Positions 57,370 through 64,000 of a stretch of 64,000 bases of DNA are shown piece after piece; the first letter of the stretch is position 1, and each line of letters starts with the position of its first letter. The DNA is from Gp6-AA40 sp035293405 (lineage in GTDB: Bacteria; Acidobacteriota; Vicinamibacteria; Vicinamibacterales; UBA2999). Location of the stretch: NCBI GenBank assembly GCA_035293405.1, contig DATDOE010000081.1, forward strand, positions 41,635 through 105,634. Reading direction: 5' to 3'. Under the pieces are notes generated by a model. That model searched no databases. It was not told the origin of the DNA and worked only from the letters and a program-made list of their open reading frames with translations. The position numbers were made by a program, and so were the translations under genes.

Positions 57370-58208
57370 CAGACGGCTCCTTGGTCTCGGTACTTGGCAA
57401 AGATGTCTTGGACGATATCGGCCGCAACAGCCTTTGGCGTCGCGAAGTACAGGTAGTAGATCACCGCTCCGTTCTGATTCCGCATTGGTATTGGCTTTGG
57501 GACGTAGGCAAAGCCAGCGATGTCCCGAAGGCGCTCCCGGAACGCTTCAGCGATGTCTTCGTTGCTCAACTTCTCGTCGCGATCACCGAAGAGAGTCGGC
57601 GTCTTGCGGTAGACGACCTCTCGCCACGAGCCGTCACCCCAGACGGCGTCCATTCTCGCAGCTTGAGTGGGCGTGACTTTGCCCGGATCTCTCAAGAACA
57701 CGTTCATGTTCGCATCCATGATCATGAAGTTGTAGAAAACCTCAACGCTCTTCATCTGACCTGCCGTTTGTAAGACGGTCCAGTTCACGTTCAGGCGATA
57801 CGGATCGAGAAGGCAGAGGGCTCGTCGGTAGTGTGAGTATCGGCATCGTGGGAAGACGTCGCGGAGCAGGACGTCGTTGCAGTCGCCTTCATGGACTGTG
57901 ACCCGACTATTACCAGCCGCGAGCCTTCCAAGTTCAATTGCGCGACTACCATCGAGGTCGATGAAGTGCAGCTCGGTGAAGGGCGGTGTGATCCTAAGGG
58001 CATTGACTGGACTGCCAGCGATGCTGTCTCCCGTCTCTTTCGAAATGTGCGTACCGGCGCCAGCGAAGGCATCGATGTACAGGTGCCCCTTTATTGAACT
58101 CTGTCGAGCGAGGATGGTGGAGTAGGCAGCTGCGTACTTCTTGACGATCTCGAGCTTGACCTCGGACCAGATGCCAATCTCATCAAACTGAAGAGCCTTC
58201 TTCGCCAT
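57369..58208 (-). CDS. tcmP: Three-Cys-motif partner protein TcmP
   Basis: 279 residues. A Rossmann methyltransferase-like fold: WSEVKLEIVKKYAAAYSTIL, YIDAFAGAGTH (SAM-binding loop), ELHFIDLDGSRAIEL, HEGDCNDVLL and CLLDPYRLNVNW (motif IV-like DPY). This is the TcmP family, which is always near a three-Cys-motif protein, as here. It might be a nucleic-acid methyltransferase, but no activity is proven. Lies 34 bases after the restriction gene and is probably co-transcribed. Confidence 0.88.
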   Translation of the reverse strand: MAKKALQFDEIGIWSEVKLEIVKKYAAAYSTILARQSSIKGHLYIDAFAGAGTHISKETGDSIAGSPVNALRITPPFTELHFIDLDGSRAIELGRLAAGNSRVTVHEGDCNDVLLRDVFPRCRYSHYRRALCLLDPYRLNVNWTVLQTAGQMKSVEVFYNFMIMDANMNVFLRDPGKVTPTQAARMDAVWGDGSWREVVYRKTPTLFGDRDEKLSNEDIAEAFRERLRDIAGFAYVPKPIPMRNQNGAVIYYLYFATPKAVAADIVQDIFAKYRDQGAV

Positions 58209-58242
58209 GATCCTTGATATACGCGAGGCATGACAGGGAAGG

Positions 58243-61200
58243 TCACGCAGGCGTCATCGAATCAGCAATGGCGAGTCGAATCACGCCCTTCGCGTCCCAT
58301 GGGTCCGTGACCTCCACGAACGCCCAGCGGCCAAAGCCGCCGTGGTTGTTTACGGCCGGTACCCAGAGGGTGCGTGCCGCTGCAACCTTCGCGGCCTTGT
58401 CCTTGCGCGCTTCGCCCGAGACCTCGATGACCAGGGTCAGGTCCGAGCCCACTTTGGCGAGGAAGTCGGGGTAGTACTGCCGCTCGTCGCCGTTCAGCGT
58501 GTACGGGATCGTGAAATTGAGTCCCTGGTTCTTGACGTAGGCCGTGACGTCATCGAGCTCCTCGAGCACCTGCGCGAGCTTCTGCTCCCACGAGCCGGTG
58601 TCGGCGACGGCATGCGACACATGGCACTTGTCCGGGCGCGTCGGCCACACCGGCTTGATGGTGTCGAAGTCCACCCATCGTGTGCTGCCCACTGTGTCGT
58701 AGGGGCGGAGGATCGGCTTCAGCGTGGGCTCGCCCTCGTAGGCCGACACGATGGAGTGATAGATGCGGTCGGCGGCGTCGTGCGCGAACTCCAGCAGAAG
58801 CAGGAGCTGGGGAAATGTATCGGGCTCGTTCTTGAGCGTGAGGCACTCGGTCAGCCATCGCTTCGCAATGGTCAGCACCTGCGGGTACAACCATGCCTGC
58901 ACCTCGGCGTCGAACGCGTGCGGCTCCTTCTTGTCAGGCCTGGTCTCGCCATCTTGGCGGAAGTATTTCTCGAGCACCAGCTTGGCCAGCAGGAACGCCA
59001 CCTCGTTGGGCCGGCGTGCGCGCAGGTCGTCCAGCGTGTGGATGCTCTTCTCGCCAACGATGGGTGCGTTCTCGGTGATGGTGGGAATATCCGCGGTGGA
59101 GAGCGCGTACTTCGAGGCGTCCGTGAGCCGTGCGCTCAGTCGCTCGGTTGGCAGCTCGAACCGGTATCCCTGGAGTCGCGGGAAGGTGATTTCGCAGGCG
59201 ATGCGGTCTTCGAGGGCGCGAACCCGCGTGGGCGTCGGGCCTGGCTTGGGCTCGGCGGTCGATCCGGATGTGGGAATGAACGAGAAGGGGACGCCGTACA
59301 CTTCGGCGTACTCCGGCGTGAAGAAGCCATCGGCGTCTGGCGCATAGCTCGTACGACGGAGTCCGCGCCCCACCACCTGCTCGCAGAGGAGTTGTGTGCC
59401 AAACGCCCGGACACCCAATATGTGTGTGACGGTGTTGGCATCCCAGCCTTCGGTCAGCATCGAGACGGACACCACGCAGCGGATCTGCTCACCCAGCTTG
59501 CCGTTCTTGCCGACGGTGTTCATCACCTCGCGCAGGAGGTCCTCGTCGGTCAGGTCCGCTGAGTCTCGGCCAGGAAAGCGCACGCGATACTCGGCCTTGA
59601 ACTCCTCGATTTCGGTGGCGGCCATGCGCTTGAACTCGTCGCTCATCGCGTCGCCGGACTCGAGCTGCCTCGAGTCCACGAGGATGCTCGTTGGGCGGGC
59701 CGACCACCGCGTGCCGTCCACGTTGCTGAACAGTGGGAGCTGACCTGGCACGGGAACGGTCGTGCCATCGGGGAGCGTCTTCGACCACCCGGCGACATAG
59801 TCGAACACCAGCTTCGATACGCTCGTGTTGTTGCACACGACGACGAAGACGGGTGGTGTCAGCCCTCTGGCCCGCGCGTCGGCGTTGGCCTCCCAGCGGT
59901 GAAACGATTGCGCGTAGTTCTGGTAGAGGGAGTGAATGGCGCCCTGCAAGGCGGCGGGCAACTTGGGTTCCCCCGACCACCCCTCGCCCGGGCCGCCTGA
60001 AGGCGGCCCCCACATCTTCGACACCTTCTTCGGCAGATCATCGCGAATGCGGTGCCAGAGGTCTCGATACGTGGGCTGGTCACCCACCATAGCGTTGTCC
60101 TCAACGGGCACACGCGGCACTTTGACGATGCCCGACTCGATGGCGTCGATGAGGGAGAAGTCGGAGACGACCCACGGGAACAGTGTGCCTTCGGGATACC
60201 CGGATCCCTTCAGGAAGAAGGGCGTGGCCGAGAGGTCGTAGACGCCGCGCAGTCCGACCCTCCGATGGACCGCTTCGAGACCCGACATCCACACACGGGC
60301 CTCTTCTTCTCGCTTTTTCGCTTCCGCGCGTTCCTCGCCTGTCAGCTTCACGTCGGCCTGCACGTCACTTGGCTTGGGCCGGTAACAGTGATGGGCCTCG
60401 TCGTTGATCACGACGAGCTGCTTCTTTCCCGCAAGCTCACGGCACACACGCCGCACCATCTGGTCTGGCGTCTCGACAAATGGGTTGGTCTCGCCCTTGG
60501 TGAGGATCGCTTTGGTGAGTCTGGCGGCCTCTCCGCGCTCGTGGAGCAGAAACGCGTGATAGTTCGTGATCACGATCCTGGCCTGGCCGAGGCGCTCGAG
60601 CATATCGGCGGGCAGGATGTCGCGCTGGCGGTAGTAGTTGTCCGGGTCGGTCGGGAGCAGTACGCGCAGGCGGTCGCGAATCGTGATGCCGGGCGTGACG
60701 ATGAGGAACGCGTCACTGAAGCGCCGGTCCTGGCGGGTTTCCAGCTTATTGAGCGCTTGCCATGCGATCAGCATCGCCATGACGACGGTCTTGCCCGAGC
60801 CGGTGGCCATCTTGAACGCCAGACGGGGCAGACCACCGTTGAAACCTGCGTTTTCCTCCCGCAGCTCGTTCTCGATCCACGCGTCGCCGTAGTGGCTGGC
60901 CACCTCAGTGAGGTAGATCGCCGTCTCGAGCGCCTCGATCTGGCAGAAGAACAGTTTCCGCTCGCGCTCCGGATCGCTCCAGTAGCGGAGGAGACGCTCC
61001 GTCAGCCGCGTGCAGCCGACGTAGCCGCCTCGCCGCCACAGCGCCACGCGCTCACGAATTCGATTGATGCGCGGACTTGACTGAAAGCGGTCCTCAGTCC
61101 ACTCGGTCTCGAACTTGAGCTGCCCGCCCTTCTTCCGAGGACTCGCGATGGGGAGGAAGTAGCCGCTCTCCCGGCGACCATCGACGGCCTGGTCAGTGAT

Positions 61201-61284
61201 GCCCTCCTCCGAGAAACGAAAGTGGCGGGTTGGTTCCCTGAACGGCGAGTTGAGGATCGGGTTGTCGATGACGACGGGCGGCAC
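58243..61284 (-). CDS. res: Type III-like restriction subunit (Res), BPTD_3080-like
   Basis: 1013 residues from the GTG at 61284 (GAGGGC upstream). Superfamily 2 helicase motifs: MATGSGKT near 160, INDEAHH near 295, DLSATPFF, VSMLTEGWDANTV and QVVGRGLRR. The C-terminal nuclease region reads YYPDFLAKVGSDLTLVIEVSGEARKDKAAK, a PD-ExK-like site in which the lysine after E is replaced by serine with other lysines close by. VVIDNPILNSPFREPTRHFRFSEEGITDQAVDGRRESGYFLPI at the N-terminus fits the BPTD_3080 group. A palindrome encodes GPPSGGPGEG near residue 430. It translocates DNA and cleaves unmodified sites together with Mod. Confidence 0.9.
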   Translation of the reverse strand: MPPVVIDNPILNSPFREPTRHFRFSEEGITDQAVDGRRESGYFLPIASPRKKGGQLKFETEWTEDRFQSSPRINRIRERVALWRRGGYVGCTRLTERLLRYWSDPERERKLFFCQIEALETAIYLTEVASHYGDAWIENELREENAGFNGGLPRLAFKMATGSGKTVVMAMLIAWQALNKLETRQDRRFSDAFLIVTPGITIRDRLRVLLPTDPDNYYRQRDILPADMLERLGQARIVITNYHAFLLHERGEAARLTKAILTKGETNPFVETPDQMVRRVCRELAGKKQLVVINDEAHHCYRPKPSDVQADVKLTGEERAEAKKREEEARVWMSGLEAVHRRVGLRGVYDLSATPFFLKGSGYPEGTLFPWVVSDFSLIDAIESGIVKVPRVPVEDNAMVGDQPTYRDLWHRIRDDLPKKVSKMWGPPSGGPGEGWSGEPKLPAALQGAIHSLYQNYAQSFHRWEANADARARGLTPPVFVVVCNNTSVSKLVFDYVAGWSKTLPDGTTVPVPGQLPLFSNVDGTRWSARPTSILVDSRQLESGDAMSDEFKRMAATEIEEFKAEYRVRFPGRDSADLTDEDLLREVMNTVGKNGKLGEQIRCVVSVSMLTEGWDANTVTHILGVRAFGTQLLCEQVVGRGLRRTSYAPDADGFFTPEYAEVYGVPFSFIPTSGSTAEPKPGPTPTRVRALEDRIACEITFPRLQGYRFELPTERLSARLTDASKYALSTADIPTITENAPIVGEKSIHTLDDLRARRPNEVAFLLAKLVLEKYFRQDGETRPDKKEPHAFDAEVQAWLYPQVLTIAKRWLTECLTLKNEPDTFPQLLLLLEFAHDAADRIYHSIVSAYEGEPTLKPILRPYDTVGSTRWVDFDTIKPVWPTRPDKCHVSHAVADTGSWEQKLAQVLEELDDVTAYVKNQGLNFTIPYTLNGDERQYYPDFLAKVGSDLTLVIEVSGEARKDKAAKVAAARTLWVPAVNNHGGFGRWAFVEVTDPWDAKGVIRLAIADSMTPA
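59990..60009. repeat. Palindrome gggccgcctgaaggcggccc inside the res gene
   Basis: Perfect 9-base arms around GA, centre CTGAAG, like the intergenic hairpins. It adds the proline/glycine stretch GPPSGGPGEG in frame between the two helicase halves. Confidence 0.7.
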
Positions 61285-61436
61285 AGCGCCCTCAGTATAT
61301 TGAGTTTCGTCCGGCTGCCGCCTTTCGCCACTGACGCGGCTTCGGCGCCCGAGGAAGCCGGACGCGATGTATTTACCTGCCGTGGCATTTGCGCACATGC
61401 GCGGTTACCGATAAGGTGAACGGCGGAGATTACGAC

Positions 61437-62933
61437 GTGACTGTCACTGCCACGCTCGCCACTTACCAGATGTACATCGGCGGGCAATGGGTCGATGCCT
61501 CGTCAGGCGATCAGTTCGAAAGTGATGATCCCTATCTTGCGCAGCCGTGGGCGCGCATTCCCCGCGGCAACGCGGCCGACGTGGACAGAGCGGTCCTCGC
61601 CGCGCATCGGGCATTTACCTCGGGTGCGTGGCCGGCGCTGACCGCCACGCGCCGCGGCGCGCTGCTCCGGACGCTTGGCGATCTGATCAGCGAACGATCG
61701 ACCGCGCTCGCCGAGATCGAGGTCCGCGACAACGGCAAGCTGTACGCCGAGATGAGCATGCACACGGCCTACATGGCGCAGTGGTACCACTACTACGGCG
61801 GGCTCGCCGACAAGGTCGAGGGCGCGGTCCTTCCCACCGACAAAGCGGACACGTTCAATTACACACGATACGAACCGCTCGGTGTGGTGGCCGCGATCGT
61901 GCCCTGGAACTCGCCGCTGCTGCTGCTCGCGTGGAAGCTCGCGCCGGCGCTGGCGGCCGGCAACACGGTGGTGGTCAAGCCGTCGGAGTACGCCTCGGCA
62001 TCCACGCTCGAGCTCATGAAGCTCGTCGAGCAGGCGGGCTTCCCGTCCGGCGTCGTCAACGTGGTGACCGGCTTCGGCCCGGAGGTGGGTGCGCCGCTCG
62101 TCGCGCATCCGCTGGTGGCGAAGGTCGCCTTCACCGGGTCTGATGAGACGGGGCAGCGGATCTACGAGGCCGCGGCGCGTGGCATGAAGCGCGTGACGAT
62201 GGAGCTCGGAGGCAAGTCGCCGAACATCGTGTTTGACGACGCGGATATGGAGAACGCGGTCACTGGCGTGATCTCCGGTATCTTCGCCGCTACCGGGCAG
62301 ACGTGCATCGCCGGCTCGCGCCTGCTGGTGCAGGAGAGCATTCACGACGAGTTTGTGGGCCGGCTGGTGGCGTTCGCGCGATCGGCGACGATGGGCAATC
62401 CGATGAGCCCGGAGACCCATATCGGCCCGGTCATCAACCAGCTCCAGTTCGAAAAGATTCTGAACTACATCGACATTGCCAAGAGCGAGGGCGCGCGGCC
62501 CGTGCTCGGCGGGGCGCGTGCGACGCGGCCCGAATGCGGCAACGGCTGGTTCGTCGAGCCCACGATCTTCGAGGGCGTGAACAACCGGATGCGCATCGCA
62601 CAGGAGGAAGTCTTCGGCCCTGTCCTCGCAGTCATCCCGTTCAAGGACGAGGAGGAGGCGATCGCGATTGGCAACGACGTGGTGTATGGTCTTGCGGCCG
62701 GGGTGTGGACGACGAGCATGCGTCGCGCCCTGAAGATGGCGGAGAAGCTTCAGGCGGGTACGGTGTGGATCAACACCTACCGCGCGGTCAGCTACCTCTC
62801 GCCCTTCGGCGGGTACAAGCGCTCCGGGGTCGGGCGTGAGAGCGGGCAGGAGATGATCAAGGAGTACCTGCAGGTGAAGAGCGTGTGGATCTCGACGGCG
62901 CAAAGCGTGCCGAATCCGTTCATTCAGAGGTAG
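61437..62933 (+). CDS. Aldehyde dehydrogenase (NAD(P)+-dependent)
   Basis: 498 residues from the GTG at 61437 (GGAG nine bases upstream). Full ALDH superfamily: IGGQWVDASSGDQFESDDPYLAQPWARIPRG, GVVAAIVPWNSPLLLLAWKLAPALAAGN, VKPSEYASAS, NVVTGFGPEVGAPLV, FTGSDETGQRI, the catalytic glutamate in MELGGKSPN (about 257) and the catalytic cysteine in GQTCIAGSRL (about 290), EEVFGPVLAVIPF and SPFGGYKRSGVGRE. It oxidises an aldehyde to the acid; the substrate is unknown. Probably works with the oxidoreductase downstream. Confidence 0.93.
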   Translation: MTVTATLATYQMYIGGQWVDASSGDQFESDDPYLAQPWARIPRGNAADVDRAVLAAHRAFTSGAWPALTATRRGALLRTLGDLISERSTALAEIEVRDNGKLYAEMSMHTAYMAQWYHYYGGLADKVEGAVLPTDKADTFNYTRYEPLGVVAAIVPWNSPLLLLAWKLAPALAAGNTVVVKPSEYASASTLELMKLVEQAGFPSGVVNVVTGFGPEVGAPLVAHPLVAKVAFTGSDETGQRIYEAAARGMKRVTMELGGKSPNIVFDDADMENAVTGVISGIFAATGQTCIAGSRLLVQESIHDEFVGRLVAFARSATMGNPMSPETHIGPVINQLQFEKILNYIDIAKSEGARPVLGGARATRPECGNGWFVEPTIFEGVNNRMRIAQEEVFGPVLAVIPFKDEEEAIAIGNDVVYGLAAGVWTTSMRRALKMAEKLQAGTVWINTYRAVSYLSPFGGYKRSGVGRESGQEMIKEYLQVKSVWISTAQSVPNPFIQR

Positions 62934-63036
62934 GCAGTAGGCAGTAAGCAGTAGGCAGTAGGCGGTAAGTAGCCCGTAGCTGGTTCGGTTTCCTACCGGC
63001 TAGTAGCTGCCAACTGCCAACTGCCCGCTGCCAGCT
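62931..63036. repeat. Pair of period-7 arrays (GGCAGTA and CTGCCAA units)
   Basis: 62931-62970: taggcagtaggcagtaagca, then gtaggcagtaggcgg, starting at the TAG stop of the aldehyde dehydrogenase. 63006-63036: gctgccaactgccaactgcc, then cgctgccagct. The second array is a diverged inverse of the first. They lie just before the ribosome-binding site of the next gene. Confidence 0.7.
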
Positions 63037-63050
63037 AGAAGAGAGGTGCC

Positions 63051-63938
63051 ATGTCGCAGCAGTTAGGGTTTGTCGGTGTAGGGCGAATGGGCGGGCCGAT
63101 GGCGTTGCGGCTCCTCGATGCGGGGTTTCCGCTCACGGTGTTCGACACCAACGCGGAGGCGGTGAAGGCGCTCGTCGAGCGTGGCGCGAAGGCAGCGACA
63201 TCGGCCGAGGGCGTGGCATCGGCCGCGGACATCGTGCTCATGAGTCTGCCGACGCCGCCGATCGTGCAGGCGGTGAGCCTCGGCGAGCACGGCATCCTGC
63301 GCGGGTCGCGGTTCAAGACGCTCATCGATCTCTCGACGACCGGTCCGAGTGTCGCCGGCGTGGTGGCAAAAGCGTCGGCCGAGCGCGGCGTGGCGTGGGT
63401 CGACTCGCCCGTGAGCGGCGGCGTTGCCGGCGCGGTCAAGGGCACGCTCGCCGTGATGGTGTCGTGCGGCAGGGCGACGTTCCCGCTGGTGGACCCGGTC
63501 CTCAAGACCTTCGGCAAGACGTTTTACGTCGGCGAGAAGCCCGGCCTGGCGCAGATCGCGAAGCTGGCGAACAACCTGCTGGCCGCCTCGGCGCTCGTCG
63601 TGTCGTCGGAGGCGGTGGCGATGGGCGTGAAGGCGGGCCTCGATGCGAAGGTGCTGATCGACATCATCAACGCCGGCAGCGGCCGCAACAGCGCCACGCA
63701 GGACAAGTTTCCACGATCGATCCTGACGCGCACCTTCGACTTTGGATTTGCCACCGGGTTGTCGTACAAGGACGTCCGGCTGTGCGTCGATGAGGCCGAG
63801 GCGCTGGGCGTGCCGATGGTGGCTGGAGCCGCCGTCCGGCAGATGCTCGCGATCACGCAGGCGAAGTTTGGCGCCGACTCGGATTTCACCTCGATCGCCA
63901 AGGTCGTGGAAGAGTGGGCGGGAGTCGAGATCAAGTGA
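63051..63938 (+). CDS. 3-hydroxyisobutyrate dehydrogenase-family oxidoreductase
   Basis: 295 residues. NAD(P)-binding GFVGVGRMGGPMALRLLDAG at residues 6-25, VFDTNAEAVKAL, the substrate motif VDSPVSGGVAGAVKGTLAVMV around 120-140 and the catalytic lysine K171 in AKLANNLL. This family reduces or oxidises beta-hydroxyacids such as 3-hydroxyisobutyrate or tartronate semialdehyde. With the aldehyde dehydrogenase upstream a hydroxyacid/semialdehyde pathway is likely, but the exact substrate is not visible. AGAAGAGAGG precedes the ATG. Confidence 0.93.
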   Translation: MSQQLGFVGVGRMGGPMALRLLDAGFPLTVFDTNAEAVKALVERGAKAATSAEGVASAADIVLMSLPTPPIVQAVSLGEHGILRGSRFKTLIDLSTTGPSVAGVVAKASAERGVAWVDSPVSGGVAGAVKGTLAVMVSCGRATFPLVDPVLKTFGKTFYVGEKPGLAQIAKLANNLLAASALVVSSEAVAMGVKAGLDAKVLIDIINAGSGRNSATQDKFPRSILTRTFDFGFATGLSYKDVRLCVDEAEALGVPMVAGAAVRQMLAITQAKFGADSDFTSIAKVVEEWAGVEIK

Positions 63939-63974
63939 GAAGTGAGAAGTGTAAAGTGCAAAGTGCAAAGTAAG
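63933..63974. repeat. Heptanucleotide array (AAGTGAG / AAGTGCA units)
   Basis: aagtgagaagtgagaagtg, then taaagtgcaaagtgcaaagt, six units of period 7; the first unit contains the TGA stop of the oxidoreductase gene. Confidence 0.7.
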
Positions 63975-63981
63975 TTCAACG

Positions 63982-64000
63982 TAGCGGCGGGTCTTTAGAC
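63982..64000. repeat. CTNNAG hairpin cut by the window end
   Basis: gtagcggcgggtctttagac, the left part of the same hairpin as at 45955-45974, with the GTAG flank. Confidence 0.6.

Overview
The window is GC-rich, densely packed, mixed-strand bacterial chromosome. Its protein families point to Acidobacteriota, most likely class Vicinamibacteria: an 807-residue duplicated ABC permease of the ADOP type, two DUF3738 (TIGR03435-type) domains, a BlaR1-type M56 peptidase fused to DUF3738, DUF6152 proteins, a DUF1592/DUF1552 pair and PQQ-dependent dehydrogenases. The taxonomic call is inference from these families; there is no rRNA, and I recognised no tRNA, CRISPR array or transposase.

Layout. 1-3.6 kb (-): HD-GYP protein (cut by the window start) translationally coupled to a large HEAT-like protein. 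3.8-5.0 kb (+): a secreted protein followed by three tiny genes joined by ATGA overlaps. 5.1-9.4 kb: PQQ sugar dehydrogenase, DUF2461 protein, ADOP permease. 9.5-15.3 kb (-): five secreted paralogues of two alternating types, the most distinctive uncharacterised locus here. 15.5-24.2 kb: TPR-like and DUF6152 proteins, a kinase relic plus NarL-type regulator, a degenerate sigma54-activator-like ATPase, DUF3738, an ECF sigma/anti-sigma pair, a long hairpin, a CmoA-like enzyme, a methyltransferase and a receiver-ATPase protein. 24.2-36.6 kb: PQQ alcohol dehydrogenase, NTF2-like protein, a cassette-like region with roughly 215-bp inverted repeats around an acetyltransferase and a kinase, a truncated signal-peptidase-like gene, a decayed metallo-beta-lactamase, BlaI/BlaR1, DUF6152, a hydrolase, a methyltransferase fragment and MazEF. 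36.8-53.2 kb: TonB receptor, cytochrome c, thioredoxin, metallo-hydrolase, DUF1592/DUF1552, ankyrin protein, LolA-like protein, tannase-like esterase, PepSY protein and NHL protein. 53.4-61.3 kb (-): a type III-like restriction-modification island whose methyltransferase and restriction genes are separated by HicAB and by a three-Cys-motif/TcmP pair. 61.4-64 kb: aldehyde dehydrogenase and a 3-hydroxyisobutyrate-dehydrogenase-like enzyme.

The biology suggested is an aerobic soil heterotroph with much exported and periplasmic oxidation chemistry and outer-membrane import, plus a defence island. Several loci are decaying (kinase relic, lactamase, DUF6152 copy, methyltransferase, signal peptidase).

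A second layer is repetitive DNA. Short GC-rich hairpins centred on CTNNAG and often flanked by GTAG/CTAC, arrays with a 7-base period, and paired CTGTGTCC/CCTCCGTG-type repeats sit repeatedly at gene ends. In at least four places palindromic or repeat DNA forms part of a coding sequence (ankyrin protein, restriction subunit, a DUF3738 protein, the alcohol dehydrogenase signal peptide).
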